Of a DNA stretch of 32,816 nt, positions 20,656 to 32,718 are shown piece by piece (the stretch's first letter is position 1; each line of letters starts with the position of its first letter). Position numbers and translations under genes: made by a program. The stretch spans positions 1 through 32,816 of the forward strand of contig SGPM01000306.1 in assembly GCA_004802725.1 (NCBI GenBank). The letters run 5' to 3'. Under the pieces are notes generated by a model. The model searched no databases. It was not told the DNA's origin and saw only the letters and a list, made by a program, of their open reading frames with translations. This DNA comes from Antrodiella citrinella (Eukaryota; Basidiomycota; Agaricomycetes; Polyporales; Steccherinaceae).

Positions 20656-23600
20656 TTATGAGACGTCCTTGGCTGCCATACCAAATTCAGCGGCCTGAGC
20701 ACACAGGACGCGCACCGCAGACGAAGGCACCGAGACGACCTGTCCCAGCGAGTTCGTCATAGGCATCAACCCCTTCGCCTCGGCCTTGATCATACACAGC
20801 GGCCGGAACGCCACAGCAAAGGCGAACTTTTGCTTGTGAATATAAGCATATGATGCCCTGACCCTCTCCACGGCTCCGAGCTTGCTGAGGATAGGCAACT
20901 CCGCAGGGAGAGGATACTGCGCGAACTCTCGCAACACACGCGTGAACGTCTTGCTGTTCTCCGCCTTGGCCTTCTTCGATCTCGCTGTCGCGCCGTGCTT
21001 AGAAGGTGTGCCCAGCCCCCACGGAATACCCAGCCACCCCTCCTTGCAACACTTCTCCACATGTTCTCTGACGGCCTGTAACTCCATCTTCAAGGGGACG
21101 CCGAGAGTGTCACAAAGCTCAGTTGCCTGCCTGAAGGGACGCGTCAAATCGTCATCGATCTCCTTGCCGGACTTCAGGCTGTCGTACTCTGTTTGGTAGT
21201 TCTTGTGGAGCTCCTTGCCCTCTCGGAGTAGTTCCTCTAATATGAACGGCCCACGCACTTGTCGCTTGAGTATGTTGGGGTTGGCACCAGTGGGTGGCTT
21301 GTCCGACATGCAAGGGGGAGGATCGCGATTGTACCTGTGCATGTCGTCGCTGTCTACGTCGGGCTTCACGACCAAGCCAGTCTTGCGGGAATCAAGCACA
21401 GTGTTAAACCTGCGATGAAACTTAGTCGGGAATCTTCGAAAGTAATAAGGAAGGGGATGTACATGAAGCCCAGTCGAACTGTTCTTGGGTCATTGTACCC
21501 GTACGCATACGCGGCATTCTCGTGGCACTTCGAGTACAGACCTATCTGGAAGTTAGAGGTTAAGCTCGGCAGAAGAGTCCGTTGAAGGAGAGTATGGCTT
21601 TCATCCAGAGACAATCGCGACATGTCGTCCCACAGTTCTCCTACCGATCGGACAGATGAGAGCGGCTCGAAATTGTCAGCAAGGAAAGATGGGGGTTCCT
21701 TGCAGGTGGCGTGTGTTCGGAAAGGCTCCACAAGGGCGGCGTCGTATATGCAAACAGCGACGTCTGACGAGAACAACTATGAGTATATCAAAATAGAAGG
21801 TAAGCAGAGGCCGTACCTCCATCGACATCTCCCCCAGCCAAGAGACTCGCCAAGGACTGAGCACCTTTCGTCGGCAAGACAATGATGTCTTTGTATTCCG
21901 ACAACATGGGATGTTGCACAGCTTTGACCTTCTGAATGTCGGACGGAAGACGACAAGGATTGCGGTAAATCTACCGCTTGTCAATGGCTGCCAGCATACA
22001 GTAGAATATAAACTTACCAAGACATCTCCAGTAAGAACATCGGGATACTGGTAAACTAGTGGGTCTCTCAGGTTACGAGTGGACTTAAAGTGTATTTCGC
22101 CCTCGTTGAGCACACCATACGGGTCTAGAAACAGAAATTCAATCGAAAGAAGGAAAGCTTGAGACAATCACACACCCGGAACAATGAACGCATCTGCCGA
22201 CTCTGGTATGGTGATGTGGTATTCCTTGACGAATTTTTCTATCACTCGCGAGACGGCCGTCCGGAGATTGTCGTATAGGTGTGGGCTGTCCGATGGCGAA
22301 AAACCAGCTTGTAATGCGCATATGATACGCTCGTGGAGACTCGCAGCCTCCTCCAAGGCGGGGACTGCCTCTACATCGTCGAGATCAAGTTCGTCCCCCT
22401 CCTGGCCATTCTCCTGCATCCAACGAGTCAGTCCAAGAGCCCTGGCAGCACCTGCAGCAGCGCGCTGGATACGAGACAGTGTAACACGGCCACTTCGATC
22501 AATGGCACTATGTAGGAGAACGTCAGCGTGAGGACCCGTCCAGGCAAGTAAAGGTTTAATCTCCAGTTCCAGACTGGCTTTCATGAGTGCTGCGAGGACC
22601 TTTGTGGGGACACCATTGTGCGCGACATTCATGATGGTTGACCTAGAAAGACGAGCACCAGTGGACACGCGAGAAGGGGCGACAAGGTCGAAAATGAAAT
22701 GTGCAAGGGACTTGGTAGGGTGAAGACCCTCAAGCTGTGACGAGGTCCACGATTTGCCCTTCGATTGAGAACTGACAAGCTTCACCTTGACTTGCGAGTC
22801 TCGGATCCAGATGCGCGGAGGGGAGTCTGGCGATTGATCGTGTGGATGCAACAACCACACACCTTTTGCGCCGAAGATACGACCTTGTACCGCTGTTGGA
22901 CGATGCTGGTCGCGATCAGATCCCAGTCCGGTCATTTGCCTTGCCACGGCCATGAGTGCGGCTCCGTTTATGAATCCACAACCGTCCGTGAAGATCTTCT
23001 CCGTTGGGATCTTACTATTCTCTCTATGCTCAGCATCTAACTTGTGGTCAGTTGGCTATACAAGCACGTTGAAGCAACTGATAAGACAACTTACATTCAT
23101 CATCCATATAGTGAACATTCTGCGGTTCGAATTTGAGGACGGGGACCGACGTAGATAGAGCCAGGTCAAAGCGGGCGATCCACTTGTTCACGGACTACTA
23201 CAATGTGAGCATAGTTATACACGGCACAGAAATCTTAATTCACCTGTTCTTTGTTCAGAGCAATGGGGTTATGCCACTCAACGAGATCGAGAAAACCGGT
23301 GCGATACTGGTCGCCTTGGGAAGAGAGGGGTTGTCTTTCATAATTGACACCAATCTCTAAGAGGTAGATGTTGCCATCTTTAACACAAAAGGGCACGAAG
23401 ACTCTGCCGCACAGGATGAACTTTTTGGCGAAGAATTCGTGGCCATTCTCAAACTTCTCCGGTACCTTGACTTGAAGAAGGTGTCGAGACCCAAGGTAGC
23501 GTCCGAAGCGATGGGACTTCCGCATATCCATCTTCTCCAAGCGAATGCTGTACTGTCCTTTAGTTGTCTCAAGGATGCGTGCGACCTGTTGAATTTGGCC

Positions 23601-25030
23601 ACCGAACCAGTTTGGTTCGCCCATCCATTCGCCCTGCAAGCCCAGTCCGCGAGACTTGTTCTCTATGATAGCAGCCTGTTCACGATCCAACTCAGCCCTA
23701 TCAACCATTGAAATCAGTTGCAGCCACCTTCAGTATGATGCACGTACCAAATTTTGCCATTGGCCACTACATTCCCATTGGATCGACCAAGCACTTTGTT
23801 GACACGCGACGCAGCTTGCTCATTGCACCCTTTCAAAGACTGAACAACATCCGGAGTCACTTTCTCCCATGTCCAGCTACCATCGGACACACCTCGAGCA
23901 ATCTCATACTGAGTTCCCCATGAGAGATCAGCAGAATCCATGCGAGCTTGCACGTCTTTGTTGTGGCAAATGAATGCTAGGTCGGAAGACCCTCGGAGCT
24001 CCGGTGGCTCGAACGAAGGCATCTCAACCATCTCCGCATCAGCACCAGCCGCAGATTCAGAGGGGAAGAGAATTGGGCGTGAGCGACTGGCCGAATGCTC
24101 AACCTCTCGAACATCGGCCTCCCTGTAACCAGGATGAGCGAAATTCGAGGTGTTCAAGACCAGCGTACCTGGGCATAACTACCGAGTCCTTTGGTGTCTC
24201 CGTGTGCTCTAAACGCATGCGTTTTCGCGGGCTTTCAGAGCTCTCAGCGGACCCAATCGATGTCAGTGTACTTGAGCGTGAAGGTAACGAGAACCTGAAC
24301 GAGGACGAGGACGAGGATGACGAAGAGTTTTTGGTGGGCGCAGGCGGTGGCTCGTTATCGGTATCCTCGTATGTGATCACTGCACATTGCACTTCGTATC
24401 AATGAATAAAGGTCATCAACGTCTGTACTCACGGTTTTCGACTATGCAAATGAGCAAATTAGTGTGCATCGCTGGAATAATTCATTACAACATACCTTCC
24501 ATATCCTCTTCATCCGCAGCCGTATAGTATATTTCTTCGTCCTATACATATTCTCAATACTTCAATTCGTGTGTACAGAGAAAAGTTGAGCGCATACACT
24601 GAAAGAAGGGCCACGAGCCATAGGAGGAGGCAACAGCAGCGGCGTCGCCGTATGTTCTGCCAACGTTTCAACTTCAGCCCCACGACTAGTTTTGAAAGTG
24701 TAAAATCATACCAGACGCGTCCGTTCCAACTCCCCTCTCAGTCAACTGCCTATTCTTCGGGCGTTTCTTCTTGCCACTGCGTGAGCTTCTGGCTCGAGTG
24801 ACCTTGGGAGTTATGACTTGGACTTGATCTAGTTCGAAGGTTAGTCATATATGCTGGTTCCCCCACCGTTCCAACGTACCAACACTGTCAAAAGTCAAGG
24901 AAGGTAGCGGTCCATAGAACTGATCGTACTCGTCGTCAGAATCCATGACCGCCGGGGACATCGCGCGAGAGCTGGAAGGGCCAGATCTCGTCTGATTTCG
25001 AGTGCGAGTGGAAGGGGGCTGTGAAGACAT
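20656..25030 (-). CDS. Eukaryotic RNA-dependent RNA polymerase (RNA silencing)
   Basis: Fourteen exons close to 1229 residues: 25030-24880, 24828-24712, 24656-24598, 24541-24496, 24379-24169, 24122-23748, 23697-23244, 23194-23095, 23036-22176, 22124-22018, 21970-21817, 21763-21463, 21409-20656. That list has thirteen blocks; an optional 9-base exon at 24441-24433 would be the fourteenth and also keeps frame. The N-terminal 200 residues are disordered, with a basic patch near 62-77 (RSSRSGKKKRPKNR, likely nuclear signal) and a run of nine serines. The catalytic core shows IFTDGCGFINGAALM (519-533), PTAVQGRIFGAKGVWLLHP, LRDPLVYQYPDVLTGDVL, YRNPCRLPSDIQKVKAVQHP, LPTKGAQSLASLLAGG and the metal-binding DVDGD at 875-879, complete with all three aspartates. 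Such enzymes copy single-stranded RNA into double-stranded RNA for Dicer. The whole core is intact. The start ATG at 25030 is preferred; an upstream in-frame ATG at 25273 has no family support. Confidence 0.95.
24433..24441 (-). other. Optional 9-base exon of the RdRP gene
   Basis: The nine bases TCGAAAACC are bounded by a catag acceptor and a gtgagt donor. Including them adds three residues (Glu, Asn and one more) between DEEDME and ITYED; skipping them leaves one 103-base intron and also keeps the frame. Both products are possible, so it may be an alternative or constitutive micro-exon. Confidence 0.4.
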
Positions 25031-25315
25031 CTTATCAAGACTCGTTTCGTCCGGCTTTAGTGTGAATGAGGTGGGTATCGCAAAGAATATAATCCAAGAA
25101 TATGGGTACAAAGAGACGCGTTCGGGCGTCTCAGGAAATCCCCTTTCGACGCGTCGCAGCACGTGCTTGGAAGAGGCGCGGAATATTGTGGCGCATTTCA
25201 GTGCAGTCCGCAGATCAGGACAAAAGTGGACCAATGGGCTCAAGTGGTATCTACCGTCTACATGTAGGTCCATAATACACCTAAGATAGATCGAAGCGAA
25301 GGGCTAAAGTGCCTA

Positions 25316-28300
25316 TCAGCAGCATCGCCATCGTCTTCCAGTATCCTCTTCCAACACATCATTCTCCCGAATCACCTTCAGGAACACACTCTCCAACGAC
25401 GCGCGTTCCACAGTGTACTCGCTCACGTCTTCGCTCGCAGATAAAATAGAGAACAGTCTAGGAAGGGATATGTGTGTCCCGACGGGGACCTCGAATCGTG
25501 TCGCAACGTCGTCCGCCATGCGAGCATGTGGAATGTGCGACATGAGCTCTTGAGCCTTGAGCACTTCCTCCCGAGTTCGACATGAAAAATGCACCTCGTA
25601 GTTGGCGTACCTAGACGACAGAGCTTCGGTCGTGCCGATCGCTGAGACAATGATCAAATCAGAAGACATCCACAAGAGTGCATTGGCTTGGACATACCGA
25701 GCATACGTTTCGCAAGGATGCCCACTTTGGTAGCGAGCGCAGATGCTTCTTCCATAGAATCTGCAACAAAGGTACCCTCGATGTATGTCACTTGAGCAAG
25801 AGATGTGTTTGATACTCACGAGTGGTGATTATAATCGCCTTTCCGCCAGCAACATTGCGTAACGTCTTCCACATATCACGCTTCATCTTAGCATCAATTC
25901 CAGTAGAGAACTCGTCAATGAGGATGCATGAGGGGTTGCCTAAGTATAGGGAAGACCAATTAAACAAAATGCGAGGAAGATGCTGACCGACACGTACCGA
26001 TTAAAGCAATTGCTAAGGACAATTTCCTCTGATTACCTCCGGACAGCTTGCTTGCCAAACGATCAGCGTACATATGGAGCGATGTCGCATGCATCAACTG
26101 CTCCACATTTATATTCACTTCTTCTCCCCTGTACAGCCCCTTCAGTCGACCATACACAAGCAGATGCTCGCGAACCGTCAACTGTGAATCAATAGCCGTG
26201 AACTGCGGACACACACCCAGCGACAGCCGCGCCGAACGAGGGTGGTGCACAACCGACACGCCGTTGATCAGCACGTCACCTTGATCGGGAATGACGTCTC
26301 CGCTGATGATCTTGAACGACGTGGTCTTCCCTGCACCGTTGGGACCAAGCAGCGCGAATATGGTATCTTTGTCCACGCCAAAGCTAACGTCGTCGACCAC
26401 CCGATCGCGAGGGTCACCGTACGCTTTGGAGATCCGGAGTGCACGGAGGGAGTCGGAAGAGTTCGTGACGACTGTTGCTTCGGCCTTCACGTCTTCTGTC
26501 CACTTGGCTTCCTCTGCTGAGGTAGCCGAGAGGGGTGCTGGCTTGCGACGCGGAAGGAGGGATCCTGAGTCGACCCAAACCAAGACAGCGAAGAGAATGA
26601 AGCCGTAAAAGAAGAGGTAGGTGATGGGTCCACCGAATCTGGACATCTGACCCATGGAAGAGGAGGTAACGGGTTCTGTTCCATTACAGAGAAGGGAAAA
26701 AAGGTTCACGGAAATAAAGCATGCGCGGAGCGCACTTGCGACGGGTGATAACAACGACATGGTATAGTCTGCCATGACAAGGCTCAATTAGAGTCGATAT
26801 CGACAACCACATCATTTGGAACTCACGAATCAGAACCAGTTCATGGGCCGCGTCCGACGTTTTGGCGTATGTCAAAACGAGCAGATAGGCAGCGATATAG
26901 AGCTAGAGGACACAGATTGTCAGTGGAAGAGTCATGACACGGGTGACTACGTACAACAAACATAATGATCTGATATCCGGCAGTCGCAGCGAATGCGGCG
27001 AGTGGAGAAGTGACGAACAGCGATACAACATACGAAAACAATGTCCCAACGATTCCATACTGTACTAGAATGAACCACTGTATAAAATCGTCAGCAACAA
27101 GGGATACGTCAAACAAGCTGAAGCACTCACAAAGAATCCGATACCATGAAGATGAGATGAGGCTACACCGGCGAAAATAACGATAATGAGAGTAGCTGCT
27201 ATCACGCAGAATATCGAGTCAAACAAAAGATGTCCGAGCCATAGTCCGACAGGGTTAGCCAGTCCATTAGAGAACTGCATCGCCTGGACAGACGAACGAC
27301 GTTCCTTGGATACATAGAGCGAGAAGAATGCGGGGAAGACAGACTACAAACAATGTAAGTGAGACTCGGAGTATCATGTATGTGAAGAGAGTGTAACTTA
27401 CCATCGCCGCTCCGAAGAATGCTATCCACTTTAGCGAGGATAAAGTGCCAGCTGCAAGCCCTGGGAAGCTCTCGTAGTTGGCAGCGATCAAACTCGGCGA
27501 GCTTCCTGCCTTTCCGCTCGTATTCAGCGCGTTGTTATACATGATATTGGATGCAAAGTTGAGCATGATCTGTCCCGTCAATCCTGGCGGTGTGGCTTCC
27601 CAAGCGAACAAAGCCGAACCGTTCTGCAGGTTTACGGAAACACCTCCGAGTGATTGATCCAAGAAGGTCTGGCGGATAGTGTTGACAAACGTTGTGTTGT
27701 CGGGTATGTCCTGGACCAATAAACCAGCTGTCGAGTTCCCGAGTGTAGCGGTAATACCAGGAGGCGACGCCAATATTTGATCGCCCGTGAACGTCTCTTC
27801 TGCGACACCGAGAGGTGAGAAGGGGAGGTACAGAGATACGGGAGTAATGTCCGTTCGGACGTGCTGCGTGCAAGTGTCCTTTACACCGGACAAGAAGAAC
27901 AGAGGAATGCAAGATCCTGCAACAGCAACGAGCACAGCGAGGCAAGGCGTTAACCAACTTCGCCTGAATATGAGCCAGCGTTTGTGGAAAATCGTAAAGG
28001 CTTGGCTGAGCGGCGAACGTCGACGACTGTTCGTGAGGACCATAGCCTGAGGAACCATAGGAAGTGATGGCGTTGAAGACTCTGTTTTCTCTAGATCCGC
28101 TTCTTTCTGCTCGATCTCCTCCTTCGTACTGCTGTCGTGCATCAATCCTAAGAAGATGTCCTCGATGGACGTGCCTAATACCGAGTAAGACGCCACACTG
28201 TATGTTGTCTTCTCATCTTCGACCATTTGGAGGACCCGCTGGACCGTGGGAGTATCCTTCACCTTCAAGTGATATGTCGCCTGCGTCGGAGAAGTCGAGG

Positions 28301-31036
28301 AAACGTAGGTCAGAGGTGCTAACTGGCGCACACGCTCAAGCAGCTCGGCGGAGGGCTGCAATGCGGATTTCTCGTTCGTGTCTGTGATGTCAAATGCGAC
28401 GTCTACGGTGTATCCTTCACCAAGGGACGACTTAAGGTACACGGGAGTACCCTGTGCGACGAGTTTCCCAGGTGCGGCTAACACAGCAATCGTGTCTCCG
28501 AGCAGGTCTGCTTCGTCGAGGAACTACAGGTCAACTATCAGTACAAGAACGACAAATATGAATGAAGTTGATTGCTTACATGAGTTGTGAAGACGATAGT
28601 TCGCTCATGGCGGACGGCGGACAGCGTGCGCCACAGTGACCGTCGGGAAAGCGGGTCCACGCCAGATGTGCATTCGTCGACCAATACGACTAGAAGAAAG
28701 ATTGCATTTTGAGTAATGAGAAGCGATGTGAAGGGGCGGATACCCTGACGTACTGTTGGACCCCCCGATCAATCCAATGGCGAGCTGCAGCTTTCGCTTC
28801 TGTCCTCCAGACAATGCACTCGCATTGTAATTTATCTTCTTCCCCAAATCACAGTCTTTCAGCAATTGCTCAATATCGTCGTCGTCCTGGATAGAGGCAT
28901 CCGCCCGTTTGACCGCCTTCCATACTTCCAGGGTTTGGTAGCACGTCAATTCGGGAAACAGCACGTTCTTCTGAGGTACGATTCCGATAGTCCCGCGGGG
29001 CGGCCGCTCAATGTTGCTCTCAAACTTAACACTGCCACGAGTACGCCCGAGGAGACCACCGAGGATTGACATAGCAGTGGATTTGCCAGCTCTGGTGCAA
29101 TATAAGCGTCGACGTCATTCATAACATTCGCTGAACACGCACCCATTTGATCCCAGTAACACGTATATTCCGTACTTGGGGATGTCCAGTGTCAAATCGG
29201 ATATCGCTGTGATGACGCCTTTCTTTGGCCTGAAGACGGACGTCTGGAAGTCCTTGCCCAAGTTACGAATGGATATCGCTACGCCCGGAGGTATAGTAAC
29301 GTCTTCCGCATGGGCATTTCCCTTGTGCCAAAACTTCCAGGAGGTGCGTTTCGTGGATGCATTACGCGCGTCGTAGAGGCGGTTCTCTAGCAACACCGCG
29401 AAATACGGCCATATGAAAAGGTCAATCTGGACAATGTGAGTTCAGGTATGCCAATGGCGTTTCAACAGATTTGTGGTGTACTCACAATGGCGGCAATGAT
29501 GATTGGCAACAGACGTAGATTGTTGTCCGGATCAGGTTGCAAAATGTTCGTGGGTATTCGATGAACCTCGAATCCGGCCATAGCACGTATCGCGAAGATA
29601 TAGAATCCAGGAGGGAATATGATGGAGAAAACGAATGCAGTCCCAGTGCCCGCCTTGCTAAGAACGAGAGCCAGAATGGCAAACACGATTGCAAGGAACG
29701 TCGATGCCACGGCTGCTAGTTGAGGGCTCTTTCCGAATGGTACCGCTATAAAGAACGACCAGCTGGCCAGAAGAAGCCCGAGAAGTACGTGTAAAATGAG
29801 GACGAAACCGACGTTGGTACCAGTGAATATGCGGAAATGCCAGACAAGAGATACGATGATCCATGCAGGCAAATACGCCATAGACAGACTGAGATGCCAA
29901 GAACTTAAATTACGAGGTTTCAGTAAAGATATGGCTAAGAAGCAATATGCGATACATACAGTATTCTTGCCGAGTCGCGCAGACCCATCGCCTCAAGATG
30001 GCTTGTCAAAAGATTGGCTCGTTCGCCCATGAAAGCACCTGGCAATTGATACGCAATTCCGATGTAGCAGATGAACCTACAAGGAAAGTCGGTCACTCGG
30101 TAGGACAATTGATCACGCGACACTCACAGTGCAAGGACAAGCAGCGTCCTAAGACCACGAATATAGCCTAGTGTATATGAGTTAGTCTCGCATTACCGTC
30201 TGGTGAAAGGAAAAGACGAACTAAGGCGGATCTCGGTAAACTGCTCAGTATTTGTCTCCGTGTTGTAAGGCAGCTCGATTGGAGTTTCTTGTTGTGTCCC
30301 CGTCTTGAGTTCAATAATAGCCTGAGATACGTTCGTATTAGCCCATGTTAATAATATCGTCTAGGAACATACCTTATCTACAGCCCACTGCAGAGGCAGA
30401 ACCCTAAGCTCGTAATCACTGGTATGCCTGATGACATCAATATGGAACAGTCCTCCGTCGGCGAGGATGGTATAGTTGATAGGTCGTGAATCATTTGGAC
30501 TCGAGGTCGGGAAGGAGTTGAAGACCACAGCCGCAAAACATTCTGAAAAGAGATTGAAGTTCTGCGGGCATGCTGTGATCACTTCAGCGGGAGACTCCAA
30601 TTTCTTGACTGCACTCAATTGGTGAAGCGAGAAGCTGCTGGTTATATGGGATATAATGTCGGCCGGCGCTGGAAAAGAGGAGGTATCATTGGATCCGTCG
30701 GCCCAAACGAGTGCCAGAGACCCGTCGAAGACGCTGGTCAAGTTGCGGACAGGGACGGCGGAACCCATCCCATACTGATTTCTTGTGAACATAGGTTAAG
30801 CAGAAATGCAGTGGTGTACTCACGTTATTGGGTTTATTGAGAAACAACTGAGCGACGGCGAGGAAGATACCGAAGGCGATGGGGGCAATGAAGCATCGCA
30901 GAAGGTTGAGCTACGGAAAATGAGCTGGACTGCAACTCCGTCAATATGTCTAAGAACTCACCCAAGGATGTTTGGACAAGACTATCCAGTTCTTCCTGCA
31001 GAGGGCGCCGAACTGCCTCCAGAAGAGGCCCGCCAT
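25316..31036 (-). CDS. Full-length ABCA-type ABC transporter
   Basis: Eighteen exons close to 1594 residues: 31036-30962, 30910-30824, 30774-30373, 30321-30222, 30167-30128, 30076-29960, 29903-29486, 29426-29143, 29091-28754, 28689-28580, 28523-27402, 27343-27131, 27077-26955, 26902-26827, 26768-25998, 25939-25820, 25760-25698, 25641-25316. Layout: TM1 near 32-46, a large loop (about 50-240) with N-glycosylation sites, more spans to about 430, NBD1 with Walker A GSNGAGKST (near 505), signature [13 protein letters not shown], Walker [14 protein letters not shown] and H-loop TTHFLDEAD; a second membrane half with its own lumenal loop; NBD2 with Walker [10 protein letters not shown] (near 1314), [28 protein letters not shown] and [11 protein letters not shown]. 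All ATPase motifs look functional. ABCA proteins move lipids; substrate and membrane are unknown here. The N-terminal [13 protein letters not shown] supports the start. The RdRP gene follows 285 bases downstream on the same strand. Confidence 0.95.
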
Positions 31037-31444
31037 GGTATACGGAGTGGGGAAGGTATTCGGAGGAGAGAAAGGGTATCGTGGCCTCAGGCTGGCATGG
31101 TATATCCAATATTTTGCGCAGCGGATGCCGTTTGGCAGATCCCAAGCACCATGGTGGGAAGGTTGCTGAGAGTGGTAGGCCTCCAAGAATACAGACCCGG
31201 TCATCTCGGCCCTCCCTCTCCGGCCAATTATTTAGCCGCCCATAATGAAGTTGTCTCCGCGCAGTCGCAATAGCCGGGACCTCGTACTGTCACGGTGACC
31301 GTCCTTTCTCCTCGATCATGGTCAAGACTTAAATTTTTCTGGACATGCAAACACTATGAGGTCTGCAGAAAATATCCTAGTGGTCTGTGCTCTTGTATTC
31401 ACTCTTTCATCGTTCCTTGAGACTGACTGTCAGTGTCAAGGCGA
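31037..31444. other. Upstream region of the ABCA gene
   Basis: 408 bases with no gene seen. It lies between the ABCA start codon and the left edge of the recognisable pseudogene, so it should contain the ABCA promoter; it may also hide the decayed N-terminal end of the pseudogene. Confidence 0.5.
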
Positions 31445-32610
31445 CGTCTGAAAATCGTTGACAGACTGCGGCAGCGTGGTACCATCCTTGGCTTCAACAC
31501 TGCCGAACACACTCATTTCATTGAATTACATACTGTCATGGAGCTTGTCAAGTTTTGAGGATGCATCGCACTGGTTGGCAAAGCCATTAACAACATCGCA
31601 GAGACTGCTCTTGGATCTTCTACCTTTGTAGAGCACCGCGGTGAGGGTTATATCCCTTCGGAAATCCTCACCTTCCTCTCAAAATCCGAACTGCGCGCTT
31701 CAATCGAAACGTCTTCTCAGAGGGACATCCTACGCCAGCTGTACCTAAACAGCCAACCTCCTCGTGTATTTTCGCTCGGTCTCGGTGGTGCGTCGCAAGA
31801 GTCCAGGACACCTGCTTCATTCGTTGTTTGCATATGGGCGAAAGGACAGCAACTGCGGAGGCAACTAGCACTTCCACCGAAGCACTTCCATATCACTCTA
31901 TCCGCACATGACATTCATGGTGTCAACAAGGGCATCTCGAGCTTGTACTCGGACGAGGGTCTCGTAGATGCCTCACCAGAGCTATTGGACCATCTCACAT
32001 ATACCCTCTTCCTCATGTAGGACTATGTTCTCCCAAAGAAATATGCCGTACGCTGTGCACTGCCGATGGAGACTCCGAAAAGGGTTTTCTCCGTCTGGGC
32101 GACATTGCTCTGAAGACGTGGGAGTGCAAATTTGCGATGCTGGCATTTTCGTGTGCATTTGAACGCTCTGTTCCAGAGCAGACCAGAGAATATTGCCTCC
32201 AAAAACTTTTGGTCTGCGCCAAGGAAACAGAATGGGCCAACATATTCGCAAAAGACGAAGCTCTTCAACTCTCGGATGAACTGAAGACTGTTCTTACCGT
32301 GCCTTAGTCCACTGAGCTCCGTTGCAGAATCAGCAGCGCAGAACACACCCCTACTATGTGCAGGAATCCACGAGACCAAATATATATGCCTGCGCCTCCA
32401 CGATCCCCTCTGACGACATATTTCTGCAAGATACCTCGCTACTTCAGCTGGCTCATACCCTTCCGTATCGCACTTATGTCAATTCCGAGAAGCTCGTCGG
32501 ATATCGCTGCTCTCGGTATACGCCATGTCCTCACCCTGACAGAAGAATTCCCCTCCCAACGGCGTGGTTTCCTGACAGACTTGGTGTCAAGAACACATTC
32601 CTCCTAGTGC
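31445..32610 (+). pseudogene. Decayed 2H-motif / tyrosine-phosphatase-like gene
   Basis: The translation shows a protein whose homologues I recall as two-part fungal proteins with a dual-specificity phosphatase end. Pieces in order: RLRQRGTILGFNTAEHTHFI; IALVGKAINNIAETALGS; FVEHRGEGYIPSEILTFLS; SIETSSQRDILRQLYL; FHITLSA with an HxTx motif; then, in another frame, DSEKGFLRLGDIALK and LVCAKETEWANIFAKDE; and FRIALMSIPRSSSDIAAL followed by GIRHVLTLTEE. Breaks: in-frame TGA at 31556-31558, TAG at 32018-32020, a frameshift between 32018 and 32065, TAG at 32305-32307 where Trp is expected, and a one-base shift near 32547 just before PLPTAWFPDRLGVKNTFLL. The expected phosphatase loop (Cys-x5-Arg) is absent because the sequence runs into a repeat at about 32611. 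No introns are evident, though small ones might hide some breaks. Confidence 0.75.
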
Positions 32611-32616
32611 GCACCA

Positions 32617-32718
32617 CGGGTCGGCGATACCCGCGCGGGTCACGGGTACGGGTGCCGGCGGGTACGGGTACGGGTTGCCAAATCGGGACCCGCGGACCCG
32701 TCAAATTTTGGCGGGTAC
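32617..32718. repeat. GGGTACGGG-rich repeat, possibly a transposon end
   Basis: About 100 bases are built from short G-rich words (ACGGGT, GCGGGT, GGGTACGGGTACGGG) and, at the right, their complements (GGGACCCGCGGACCCG), so the block can fold back partly on itself. It starts directly where the pseudogene loses similarity. Similar CGGGTACGGGT-type repeats are, from memory, common near the termini of DNA transposons (hAT-like) in basidiomycetes. No transposase or target-site duplication can be seen because the window ends at 32816. Confidence 0.45.

Noticed and set aside
19869..20702. 277-codon and 226-codon open frames on - across the minisatellite
   Set aside because: They overlap each other in different frames; the period-15 repeat keeps stops out of several frames at once, and they run into the RdRP 3' end.
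32617..32718. Telomeric repeat at the window edge
   Set aside because: The words are GGGTACGGG-type and irregular, not the TTAGGG tandem expected for most basidiomycete telomeres, and unique-looking sequence follows.
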